Shown in pieces: positions 1 through 6,176 of a DNA stretch of 6,176 bases. Numbering within the stretch: the first letter of the stretch is position 1; every line of letters begins with the position of its first letter. This DNA is from an uncultured bacterium. Lineage in GTDB: Bacteria > Pseudomonadota > Gammaproteobacteria > Burkholderiales > Burkholderiaceae_F. The stretch lies in contig CAJMRV010000099.1 of NCBI GenBank assembly GCA_905215795.1, positions 1 through 6,176 of the forward strand, in the 5' to 3' direction. The translations under genes and the position numbers were made by a program. The notes below the pieces were generated by a model. That model did no database searches. It had not been told where the DNA came from and saw only the letters and a program-made list of their open reading frames with translations.

Positions 1-64
1 TAGTGTGAGACATGATGTTTAAGAGAACCTGTACATCAAACCCATACCACTTCAGGAGTACATG

Positions 65-91
65 AAAAAAGGGGCCTTTCAAGGCCCCTTT
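65..91 (-). terminator. Intrinsic terminator of the MarC-family gene
   Basis: Read on the minus strand, this is a GC-rich hairpin followed by six T residues, the classic Rho-independent form. The stem core is GGGGCCT (71-77) paired with AGGCCCC (82-88) around a four-base loop (78-81). Three A-T pairs can extend it (68-70 with 89-91). The T-run corresponds to the A-run at 65-70. It lies about 32 bases past the MarC stop codon, the expected place. On the plus strand the tail is only TTT, so termination in that direction would be weak. Confidence 0.9.
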
Positions 92-122
92 CCTGTATTC
101 CGAATTGTTCCGATGCTGTCGG

Positions 123-770
123 TCAGCTCCCCGCCATGAACGTGCGGATGCCCGAGCCGACGAACTGCACGCCGATGCAGATGAGCAGGAAGCCCATGAG
201 CTTGCCGAGGACCTGGGAGCCCGAGGGGCCCAGGCGGCGCGTGAGGGTGTCCGAGTAGCGCATCACGCTCCAGGAGGCGGCCGAGGTGAGGGCGATCGCC
301 AGGAGCGTCCAGCACACGGCAAAGGCCATGCTCCCGTAGGAGTTGAGTTCCGCGATCTCGGTGGAGAAGCCGATCACGACCGCGATCGTGCCCGGGCCGG
401 AGATGCCCGGCATGGCGATCGGGAAGAAGGCGTAGTCGTCCTTGTCGCGGCGCACGATCGGCGCCTTGTTCGGGGAAGTGCCCCCGAAAAGCATTTGGTA
501 ACCAATTGCGGCGACCACGAGGCCGCCCGAGATGCGCATGGCGCCGTAAGATATTCCGAAGAAGGCGAGCAGCATGTTGCCGCCCACGAGGCTCACCGCC
601 ATGATGATGCCGGCGTAGATCGCGGCCCAGTCCGCCTGTTGCCGGCGGCGTTCGGGGGACATCCCCTGGGTGAGGCTCACGAAAAGGGGCAGTTTGCTCA
701 GCGGGTTCGTGATGACCAGCAGAGAAATGAGGGCCCCGAGGAAATACTGAAAGTGGATGGCTTCCAACAT
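123..770 (-). CDS. marC: MarC-family integral inner-membrane protein
   Basis: The 215-residue protein is hydrophobic throughout, with about six membrane segments near residues 8-25, 45-67, 76-94, 119-136, 147-168 and 188-206. This is the usual size and plan of the MarC (UPF0056) family. Visible family motifs are TNPLSKLPLF (21-30), the ISGGLVVAAIGYQMLF stretch (80-95), AMPGISGPGTIA (119-130) and MGFLLICIGVQFV (192-204). The last, with the YQMLF segment, looks closer to E. coli MarC than to its paralogues YchE and YhgN. The biochemical role of the family is unknown. E. coli MarC was named for its position beside marRAB and was later reported not to affect antibiotic resistance. The frame is open back to an ATG at 926, but those extra 52 residues are Arg/Phe/Ser-rich and unlike the family, so ATG 770 is preferred although no good ribosome binding site precedes it. 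The gene is transcribed away from the efflux operon and ends at its own terminator. Confidence 0.9.
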   Translation of the reverse strand: MLEAIHFQYFLGALISLLVITNPLSKLPLFVSLTQGMSPERRRQQADWAAIYAGIIMAVSLVGGNMLLAFFGISYGAMRISGGLVVAAIGYQMLFGGTSPNKAPIVRRDKDDYAFFPIAMPGISGPGTIAVVIGFSTEIAELNSYGSMAFAVCWTLLAIALTSAASWSVMRYSDTLTRRLGPSGSQVLGKLMGFLLICIGVQFVGSGIRTFMAGS

Positions 771-810
771 GGCGAGAGAAGAAGAATAAGAGCCGTTGTG
801 AGGAGCACAC

Positions 811-839
811 AGAGTAGGCCAAAAGGAGGGGTTTTGCAA
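811..839 (-). promoter_or_regulatory. Possible promoter of the MarC-family gene
   Basis: On the minus strand, TTGCAA (834-839) matches four of six bases of a -35 box. It is followed after exactly 17 bases by TACTCT (811-816), which matches only three of six bases of a -10 box. The start would fall near 804, giving a leader of about 34 bases before ATG 770. The spacing is right but the -10 is poor, so this is a tentative call. Confidence 0.25.
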
Positions 840-851
840 GAAGCTTTTACG

Positions 852-900
852 AAAAAAAAATCGACTCCGCCTTACACGATCAAAAGTTTTCTGACATAAT
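852..900 (+). promoter_or_regulatory. Likely sigma70 promoter of the efflux operon, extended -10 type
   Basis: A CATAAT hexamer (895-900, five of six consensus bases) is preceded by TG and one base (892-894), which makes an extended -10 element. A partial -35, CTTACA (871-876), lies 18 bases upstream; TTACAC (872-877) with a 17-base spacer is a weaker option. A run of nine A (852-860) sits roughly 47-55 bases before the predicted start near 907, where an UP element would contact the RNA polymerase alpha subunit. The leader to ATG 1001 would be about 94 bases. The elements are seen directly; their activity is inferred. Confidence 0.6.
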
Positions 901-916
901 CTGAACCACGGTTCAG
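901..916 (+). promoter_or_regulatory. Candidate repressor operator: perfect inverted repeat
   Basis: CTGAACC (901-907) and GGTTCAG (910-916) form a perfect 7-base inverted repeat with a two-base centre. It starts immediately after the -10 hexamer and covers the predicted transcription start. A dimeric repressor bound here would block initiation of the efflux operon. RND operons are often controlled by TetR-type repressors (AcrR, TtgR, BpeR and similar) at such palindromes. No regulator gene lies in the window, so the protein partner is unknown. The repeat is too short and too tightly spaced to be a good RNA hairpin, which favours a protein-binding site. Confidence 0.55.
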
Positions 917-919
917 TCG

Positions 920-947
920 CACCCATGAGGGTTTGTCCCTAGGGGTG
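920..947 (+). other. Possible stem-loop in the efflux operon leader
   Basis: In the predicted leader RNA, CACCC (920-924) can pair with GGGTG (943-947). Inside that, AGGG (928-931) can pair with CCCT (937-940) around a five-base loop, with a small internal loop between the two stems. No T-run follows, so it is not an obvious terminator. It ends about 43 bases before the ribosome binding site. The pairing is visible but its use is speculative. Confidence 0.3.
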
Positions 948-1000
948 TGTCTGCGTACCCAAAAATTCATTTCGAAATCAAACAGTTCAAGAGGAAATGC

Positions 1001-2227
1001 ATGAAACACACGTCCACGATCATGCGTAGCGTCGCATTCGCCGCGGTTGCCGCGGTTCCCTTCGTGATGCTCCAGGGCTGCAAGGACGACGGCGCCCAGA
1101 AGCGGGCCGCCTTCAAGATGCCGCCCCCGTCCGTCACGTACGTGGTCGCCGAAAAGGCCGACCATGAAGTGCGCGCTTCGCTGCTCGGCCGCACCGAGTC
1201 CTTCGTCACCGCCGAGGTCCGTCCCCAGGTCAACGGCGTCATCCAGAAGCGTCTGTTCACCGAGGGCGCGGTCGTCAAGAAGGGCGAGGCCCTCTATCAG
1301 ATCGATCCGGCTCCCTACCAGGCCGCCCTCGAGAGCGCCCGCGCGCAGCTCGCCCAGGCCAAGGCCCGCCTGACGCAGACCGAGTCGGAGGCCAAGCGCA
1401 CGGCCTCGCTCTACAAGGCCCGCGCCGTCTCCAAGCAGGCCGATGAAGCCGCCCGCGCCGCCTACGAGGCCGCACGCGCCCAGTTGACCGCCGCCAAGGC
1501 CGCCGTCAACACGGCCCAGATCAACCTCACCTACACCAAGGTCCTCTCGCCCGTGACGGGCGTGGCCGGCAGCTCCTCCCTGACCGAGGGCGCCCTCGTG
1601 GCCGCCTACCAGGGCCCCACGCTCGTGACCGTCCAGCAGATGGACCCGATGTACGTGGAGTTCTCCCAGTCGGCCAATGACGTGCTCGCGCTCGAACAGC
1701 AGCGCTCGAGCGGCTTTTTGAAGCCCGTGGCCGACCCGAAGGCCGCCGTGACGATCACGCTCCCGGACGGTTCGGTCTACTCGCAGAAGGGTGAGATCGA
1801 CTTCAAGGGCGACTTCGTCTCCGAAGCGACCGGCTCGATGAAGCGCCGCGCCATCTTCCAGAACGTCAAGGGCGAGCTCAAGCCCGGCATGTTCGTCGAC
1901 CTCGACGTCACCCTTGGTGTGCGTCCCGACAGCGTCGCCCTCAACAAGGCCGCCGTCATGCACGACCCTGAAGGCCGCGCCTACGTCTGGGTGGTCAACA
2001 AGGACAACATCGTCGAACGCCGCGACGTGACCGTCGGCGGCAGCCTCGGCGCCGACTGGCTGCTCTTCTCGGGCGTCGACACGGGTGACCGCGTCGTCGT
2101 CTCGGGCTTCCAGCACGCCCGCATCGGCCAGGCCGTGACGCCCGTCGCCAAGGACGCCGCTCCCGTGGGCAAGCCCGCCGCCGCCCCCGCCGCTGCCGAC
2201 AAGCAGCCCGCCAAGAACAAACAGTAA
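1001..2227 (+). CDS. RND efflux periplasmic adaptor lipoprotein (AcrA/MexA family)
   Basis: This 408-residue membrane fusion protein would link the inner-membrane RND pump to the outer-membrane channel. Residues 1-27 form a lipoprotein signal with the lipobox LQGC, so Cys27 should be lipidated and anchor the protein at a membrane facing the periplasm. The order of domains is typical: a first lipoyl half-motif around VRPQVNGVIQKRLFTEGAVV (73-92), YQIDPAPYQAAL (99-110), an Ala/Lys/Gln-rich alpha-hairpin coiled coil (about 105-175), the second lipoyl half (about 176-212, with SPVTGVAG and TEGALV), a beta-barrel (about 215-300, ending in LKPGMFV) and a membrane-proximal domain to about 380. The last 28 residues are an Ala/Pro/Lys-rich tail that looks disordered. 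ATG 1001 is chosen because GAGG (991-994) lies six bases before it and it gives a proper signal peptide. The frame is open back to a GTG at 947 but that start lacks support. It is first in the operon, 12 bases before the pump gene. Confidence 0.95.
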   Translation: MKHTSTIMRSVAFAAVAAVPFVMLQGCKDDGAQKRAAFKMPPPSVTYVVAEKADHEVRASLLGRTESFVTAEVRPQVNGVIQKRLFTEGAVVKKGEALYQIDPAPYQAALESARAQLAQAKARLTQTESEAKRTASLYKARAVSKQADEAARAAYEAARAQLTAAKAAVNTAQINLTYTKVLSPVTGVAGSSSLTEGALVAAYQGPTLVTVQQMDPMYVEFSQSANDVLALEQQRSSGFLKPVADPKAAVTITLPDGSVYSQKGEIDFKGDFVSEATGSMKRRAIFQNVKGELKPGMFVDLDVTLGVRPDSVALNKAAVMHDPEGRAYVWVVNKDNIVERRDVTVGGSLGADWLLFSGVDTGDRVVVSGFQHARIGQAVTPVAKDAAPVGKPAAAPAAADKQPAKNKQ

Positions 2228-2239
2228 TCGAGGAACACT

Positions 2240-5200
2240 ATGTTTTCACGCTTCTTCATTGAGCGGCCGGTGTTCTCCTGGGTCCTCGCCATCTTCATGA
2301 TGCTCGCGGGGCTCCTCTCGATCAGCAAGCTTCCGGTGAGCCAGCTCCCGGCGATCGCGCCTCCGCAGATCTCCATCACGGCCTCCTATCCGGGCGCCAG
2401 CGCCCAGACCGTCTCGAACACGGTCGTGCAGCTGATCGAACAGAACCTGACCGGCCTTGACGGCTACCTGTACATGTCCTCGACCGCGGACTCCTCGGGC
2501 CAGGCCAACATCGTCGTCACCTTCGAGGCGGGCACCGACCCGCAGCTCGCACAGGTCCAGATCCAGAACAAGATCCAGGGCGTGCTCCCGCGTCTTCCGC
2601 AGACCGTCCAGCAGATGGGCGTGCACGTCGACCAGACCTCCGCCGACACCATGATGGTGGCGGCCTTCACGAGCACCAACGGTGACATGAACCAGGCCGA
2701 CCTGGGCGACTTCCTCGTCTCGAGCATGAAGGAACCGCTCTCACGCGTCGAGGGCGTCGGCGACGTCATGGTGTTCGGCACTCCGTACGCCATGCGCATC
2801 TGGCTCGACCCCAAGAAACTCGAGTACTACCATCTCGACCCGCGCGACGTGATCGCTGCGATCTCCTCGCAGAACGTCCAGGTGCCTGCGGGCGCCATGG
2901 GCGGCATGCCCTATGACGGCCGCCAGCCGATCACCGCGACGATCGCCTCGACGAGCCTCATGGAGACCCCCGACCAGTTCGAGAAGATCTTCCTGAAGGC
3001 CGACGCCGACGGCGGCGTGGTGCGTCTCAAGGATGTGGCCCGCGTTGAAGTGGGTCAGGAGAACTACCTCACCTCCGCCATCTACAAGGGCCAGCCGGTC
3101 GCCGGCATCGCCATCAAGCTCGCCAACGGCGCCAACGCGATGATGACCGCCGACCGCGTCAAGGCCAAGCTCGACGAACTCAAGGCGACCTTCCCCGAAG
3201 GCGTCGACTACGTGATTCCGTACGACACGACCCCGTTCGTGGAGGCGGCCCTCCATGAGGTCGTCAAGACCCTGATCGAGGCCATCATCCTCGTCGTGCT
3301 GGTGATGTACCTGTTCCTGCAGAACTTCCGCGCGACCCTGATCCCGACGATCGCCGTGCCGGTGGTGCTCCTGGGCGCGTTCGCGGCCCTCTACGCCTTC
3401 GGCTACTCGATCAACATGCTCACGATGTTCGCCATGGTGCTCGCCATCGGCCTGCTCGTCGACGACGCGATCGTCGTCGTGGAGAACGTCGAGCGCGTGA
3501 TGCAGGAGGACAAGACCGACGCGAAGACCGCGACGATCAAGTCCATGGGCGAGATCCAGTCCGCCCTGGTGGGCATCGCCCTCGTGCTCTCGGCCGTGTT
3601 CGTGCCGATGGCCTTCTTCGGCGGCTCCACCGGCGTGATCTACCGCCAGTTCTCCGTGACGATCGTCTCCGCGATGGTGCTCTCCGTCATCGTCGCCCTG
3701 ACGCTCACCCCGGCGCTCTGCGCGACCTTCCTCAAGGTCGACCCGAACCACGGTGAGAAGCGCGGCTTCTTCGGCTGGTTCAACAAGTGGTTCGAACGCA
3801 TGACCGGTTCGTGCCAGCGCGGCACGGGCAAGCTCATCCGCGTCTGGTGGCTCGCGCTCCTCGTCTACGCGGGGCTCCTCGCCTTCCTCGGCTGGGGCTT
3901 CATGAAGATCCCGACGGCCTTCATGCCGCAGGAGGACCAGGGTTCGCTGCTCCTGACGATGCAGCTCCCCGAGAACGCCTCCATGGACCGCACCAAGGAT
4001 GAACTCCTCAAGATCCAGAACTTCCTCGAGAAGACCGAGTCCGACAGCGTCGAGCACTCGATGCTCGTGAGCGGCTTCTCCTTCTCCGGGAGCGGTTCGA
4101 ACATGGGCATGGGCTTCATCAAGCTCAAGGACTGGGCCGAGCGTCCGCTCCCGTCGCAGTCCGTCGAGGCGATCCAGAAGCGCCTGATGGGCGCCTTCAT
4201 GATGAGCCCGCTCTTCAAGGAGGCCGTCACGTACGTCTTCCCGCTCCCGCCGGTGCCGGGCCTCGGCGTGGCCGACGGCTTCGACATGTTCATCCAGAAC
4301 AACGGCTCGGACTCGCATGAGAAGATGATGGCCTACATGAACGAGTACCTCATGCGCGCCAACCAGGACAAGCGCATGACGATGGTCCGCCACAACGGCC
4401 TCTCGGACGGTCCGTCCCTGAAGCTCACCATCGACCAGGACAAGCTCGCCATGCTCAAGGTCGATCCCTCGGCCGTCAACCAGACGATCTCGGCCGTCCT
4501 CTCGGGCGCCTACGTCAACGACTACCTCGACCGCGGCCGCGTCAAGCAGGTCTGGGTCCAGGGCGACGCCGTGGGCCGCATGGACCCCGACGCCATCCTC
4601 GGCTGGAAGGTCCGCAACATGGAGGGCAAGATGGTGCCTCTGAACGCCGTCGCCAAGCTCGAGTGGATTTACAACAGTCCGCGTCTGGAACGCTTCAACG
4701 GCCTGCCCGCCGTGAACATCCAGGGCTCCCCGGCCCCGGGCGTCTCCACGGGTGAGGCGATGCAGGCGGCCGAAGAGCTCGCCCGCCAGGTCTTCCCCGA
4801 GGACTACTCGGTGGCCTGGTCCGGCGTCTCCTACCAGGAGAAGGCCTCGGGTGAACAGGGCGCCTCACTCTTCATCATCTCGCTGCTCGTCGTCTTCCTG
4901 AGTCTGGCGGCGCTCTACGAGAGCTGGACGATTCCGTTCTCGGTGCTGCTCGTCATTCCGTGCGGCGTCGTGGGCGCGCTCGGCCTCACGTGGGCCCTCG
5001 GCTTCACCAACGACGTCTACTTCAAGGTGGGTCTGCTCACCACGATGGGCATCGTCAGTAAGAACGCCATTCTGATCGTCGAGTTCGCAAAGGACTTCGT
5101 CGCCCAGGGCAAGGACGTCCTGCACGCCGCCGAAGAGGCCATCCGCGTGCGACTCCGTCCGATCCTGATGACCTCGCTCGCGTTCGGCCTGGGCGTGCTC

Positions 5201-5371
5201 CCGCTCGCCCTCGCCCATGGCGCCGGCGCCGGTGCCCAGAACTCGATCGGCGTGGGCGTGCTCGGCGGCATGCTCGCCGGCACGGTCCTCTGCCTGACGT
5301 TCACTCCGGTGTTCTACTACCTGGTGCTGCGCCTCGCCGGCCAGGTCAAGAAGACCGACAACGGTAAGTAA
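2240..5371 (+). CDS. RND multidrug efflux inner-membrane transporter (HAE-1 family, AcrB/MexB-like)
   Basis: This 1043-residue protein is a full-length hydrophobe/amphiphile efflux-1 transporter, a trimeric proton antiporter that would take substrates from the periplasm and inner membrane and pass them to the outer-membrane channel. The N-terminus (FFIERPVFSWVLAI, 5-18) is family-typical. Twelve membrane segments can be placed: one near 10-28, five more from about 343 to 497, one near 537-555, and five between about 873 and 1028. Two large periplasmic domains lie at about 30-340 and 560-870. The proton relay is intact: Asp408 and Asp409 in GLLVDDAIVVVENVERVM, Lys941 in SKNAILIVEFAKD, and Arg971 and Thr978 in RLRPILMTSLAF (AcrB D407, D408, K940, R971, T978). 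The switch-loop region reads GFSFSGSGSNMG (612-623). Of the AcrB pocket phenylalanines, F178, F615, F617 and F628 are kept (F179, F613, F615, F626), while F136 and F610 align with Thr137 and Met608. GAGGAA (2230-2235) precedes the ATG. Substrates cannot be read from the sequence. Confidence 0.97.
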   Translation: MFSRFFIERPVFSWVLAIFMMLAGLLSISKLPVSQLPAIAPPQISITASYPGASAQTVSNTVVQLIEQNLTGLDGYLYMSSTADSSGQANIVVTFEAGTDPQLAQVQIQNKIQGVLPRLPQTVQQMGVHVDQTSADTMMVAAFTSTNGDMNQADLGDFLVSSMKEPLSRVEGVGDVMVFGTPYAMRIWLDPKKLEYYHLDPRDVIAAISSQNVQVPAGAMGGMPYDGRQPITATIASTSLMETPDQFEKIFLKADADGGVVRLKDVARVEVGQENYLTSAIYKGQPVAGIAIKLANGANAMMTADRVKAKLDELKATFPEGVDYVIPYDTTPFVEAALHEVVKTLIEAIILVVLVMYLFLQNFRATLIPTIAVPVVLLGAFAALYAFGYSINMLTMFAMVLAIGLLVDDAIVVVENVERVMQEDKTDAKTATIKSMGEIQSALVGIALVLSAVFVPMAFFGGSTGVIYRQFSVTIVSAMVLSVIVALTLTPALCATFLKVDPNHGEKRGFFGWFNKWFERMTGSCQRGTGKLIRVWWLALLVYAGLLAFLGWGFMKIPTAFMPQEDQGSLLLTMQLPENASMDRTKDELLKIQNFLEKTESDSVEHSMLVSGFSFSGSGSNMGMGFIKLKDWAERPLPSQSVEAIQKRLMGAFMMSPLFKEAVTYVFPLPPVPGLGVADGFDMFIQNNGSDSHEKMMAYMNEYLMRANQDKRMTMVRHNGLSDGPSLKLTIDQDKLAMLKVDPSAVNQTISAVLSGAYVNDYLDRGRVKQVWVQGDAVGRMDPDAILGWKVRNMEGKMVPLNAVAKLEWIYNSPRLERFNGLPAVNIQGSPAPGVSTGEAMQAAEELARQVFPEDYSVAWSGVSYQEKASGEQGASLFIISLLVVFLSLAALYESWTIPFSVLLVIPCGVVGALGLTWALGFTNDVYFKVGLLTTMGIVSKNAILIVEFAKDFVAQGKDVLHAAEEAIRVRLRPILMTSLAFGLGVLPLALAHGAGAGAQNSIGVGVLGGMLAGTVLCLTFTPVFYYLVLRLAGQVKKTDNGK

Positions 5372-5379
5372 GACGGAAC

Positions 5380-5404
5380 TCCGCCCGGGCGTGTCCCGGG
5401 CGGA
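5380..5404 (+). other. Intercistronic GC-rich hairpin between pump and outer-membrane factor genes
   Basis: TCCGCCCGGG (5380-5389) and CCCGGGCGGA (5395-5404) are perfectly complementary ten-base arms around a five-base loop (CGTGT). The element starts nine bases after the pump stop codon and ends 21 bases before the next ATG. No T-run follows, so it does not look like a normal intrinsic terminator. In an operon this kind of structure could stabilise the upstream message against 3' exonucleases or lower expression of the downstream gene. The structure is seen; the role is inferred. Confidence 0.75.
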
Positions 5405-5425
5405 CTCCGCGACCAAGAGAGCATT

Positions 5426-6176
5426 ATGAAACTGATTCTGAAAACCCTGCCCATCGCCCTTGCGGCGCTCGCCCTGACCGGCTGCGTGAACCTCGCGCCG
5501 GAGTTCGAGCGCCCCGAGGCCCCGGTGGCCCAGGCCTGGCCCACGGGCGAGGCCTACGCCAACGAGATCGAGCGCGTGAAGGCGCTCCCCGCCTGGCGTG
5601 AGTACTACCGGGATCCGCGCCTGGTCGAAGTGATCGCCAAGGCGCTTGAAAACAACCGCGACGCGCGCATCGCGCGTCTCAACGTCGAGAAGCTCGAGGC
5701 CCTCTACGGGGTCGCGAGGAGCCAGCGCGTGCCGAACCTGTCGGCCTCCGTCTCCGAGGACGCGCGCCGTAGCTCGGCGAAGATGAGCCCCGACAACGAG
5801 GGGCACGTCTCCCACGCCTACACGAGCCAGCTCGCCGCACTCGCCTTCGAGGTGGACTTCTTCAGCCGCGTGAGGAACCTCTCCGAGGCGGCCCTCCAGC
5901 AGTACCTCTCCGGACGCGCCCAGCAGACGGTGTTCGAGAACTCGCTGATCGCCCAGGTCGCCATGACCTGGATGAAGATCGGCGCGGACCGCGAACTCCT
6001 CGACGCGCAGAAGGTGCTCCTCAAGAGCCAGGAGGACAACCTCGAGATGGTGAGGAAGAGCTATGAGGCGGGCGCCACCACCGAGCTCGCCTACCGTCAG
6101 GCGGCCTCGTTGCTCGAAGGCCTGAAGGCCGACGTCCAGGCGAGCACCCGCACGCTCGCCGCCGACCGCAACACGC
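5426..6176 (+). CDS. RND efflux outer-membrane factor lipoprotein (NodT/OprM family), 3' end outside window
   Basis: An uninterrupted frame from ATG 5426 runs off the window after 250 codons; family members are usually about 450-500 residues, so roughly half is seen. It would be the trimeric outer-membrane channel and periplasmic tunnel of the tripartite pump. Residues 1-20 are a lipoprotein signal ending in the lipobox LTGC, with Cys20 as the lipidation site. The start of the mature protein, VNLAPEFERPEAPV (21-34), is typical of NodT-type efflux lipoproteins. Further matches are WREYYRDPRLVEVIAKALENN (57-77, broadly the conserved W-x(5)-D-P-x-L region), the RSQRVPNLSAS segment (98-108), and FEVDFFSRVRNLSEAAL (141-157), which corresponds to the family's YELDLFGRVR-like motif. 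Long helices follow (about 160-245) with KSYEAGATTELAYRQA (211-226). AAGAGAG (5415-5421) is a modest ribosome binding site four bases before the ATG. Being third after adaptor and pump supports the assignment. Confidence 0.93.
   Translation, partial: MKLILKTLPIALAALALTGCVNLAPEFERPEAPVAQAWPTGEAYANEIERVKALPAWREYYRDPRLVEVIAKALENNRDARIARLNVEKLEALYGVARSQRVPNLSASVSEDARRSSAKMSPDNEGHVSHAYTSQLAALAFEVDFFSRVRNLSEAALQQYLSGRAQQTVFENSLIAQVAMTWMKIGADRELLDAQKVLLKSQEDNLEMVRKSYEAGATTELAYRQAASLLEGLKADVQASTRTLAADRNT

Noticed and set aside
13..38. Inverted repeat TGATGT / ACATCA with a 14-base gap at the left end.
   Set aside because: The arms are short and AT-rich, the gap is long, and there is no gene context inside the window to interpret it.
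62..139. Tiny plus-strand ORF (25 codons) starting at ATG 62 with AGGAG just upstream.
   Set aside because: It reads straight through the marC terminator hairpin and into the end of marC, and its product resembles nothing known. The good-looking AGGAG is probably chance.
105..899. Long plus-strand frame opposite the MarC-family gene.
   Set aside because: Its product is an Arg/His/Asp/Gly-rich string typical of the antisense of a GC-rich gene, with no family motifs. The minus-strand frame encodes a clear MarC protein.
771..926. N-terminal extension of the MarC-family protein to ATG 926.
   Set aside because: The extra 52 residues are unlike the family, would run through the promoter region of the efflux operon, and would make the protein longer than its relatives; ATG 770 gives the expected length.
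937..944. CCCTAGGG palindrome in the leader.
   Set aside because: It is only eight bases and is explained equally well as parts of the possible leader stem; no independent evidence of a binding site.
947..1000. Upstream GTG start at 947 for the adaptor protein.
   Set aside because: It would put 18 charged and polar residues before the lipoprotein signal and has no properly spaced ribosome binding site; ATG 1001 has both.
872..2116. 414-codon minus-strand frame antisense to the adaptor gene.
   Set aside because: The composition is a Gly/Leu/Asp/His-biased shadow of a GC3-rich coding strand, and the plus-strand adaptor has complete domains, lipobox and ribosome binding site.
2741..4393. 550-codon minus-strand frame antisense to the pump gene.
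   Set aside because: It is very rich in His, Asp, Arg, Gly and Glu with no hydrophobic core or recognisable motif, as expected when stop codons are rare opposite GC-rich codons.
4865..5815. 316-codon minus-strand frame crossing the end of the pump gene and the start of the channel gene.
   Set aside because: It has the same antisense composition and spans two well-supported plus-strand genes and their hairpin.

Overview
The window comes from a Gram-negative, GC-rich bacterium, most likely a proteobacterium. Third codon positions are nearly always G or C. The genes encode a tripartite RND pump with two lipoprotein signal sequences, which only makes sense in a cell with an outer membrane. Overall style (very high GC3, AcrB/MexB-like pump, NodT-type outer-membrane factor) fits a betaproteobacterium such as a Sutterella-like gut Burkholderiales. 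That placement is an impression, not a demonstrated assignment.

Layout, left to right. Bases 1-64 are AT-richer intergenic DNA with no gene I can support. A clear intrinsic terminator (65-91) ends the leftward MarC-family membrane protein gene (123-770, minus strand). A 230-base intergenic region (771-1000) separates marC from a rightward operon. It holds a plausible extended -10 promoter for the operon, an A-tract at the UP-element position, a perfect 7-2-7 inverted repeat over the predicted transcription start, a possible hairpin in the leader, and a weak candidate promoter for marC. The operon then runs: periplasmic adaptor lipoprotein (1001-2227), 12 bases, inner-membrane RND transporter (2240-5371), 54 bases containing a strong GC hairpin (5380-5404), and an outer-membrane factor lipoprotein (from 5426, cut off by the window end).

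The three operon genes would together form one envelope-spanning, proton-driven export complex of the AcrA-AcrB-TolC / MexA-MexB-OprM type. The transporter keeps all the proton-relay residues but differs from AcrB at two phenylalanines of the drug-binding pocket, so its substrate range should not be copied from AcrB. No regulator gene is visible. The palindrome over the start site suggests repression, probably by a TetR-type protein encoded elsewhere or outside the window.

I see no mobile element, CRISPR array, tRNA, rRNA or evidently new system. The main points of interest are the promoter/operator region, the intercistronic hairpin, the altered pump pocket and the marC neighbour.
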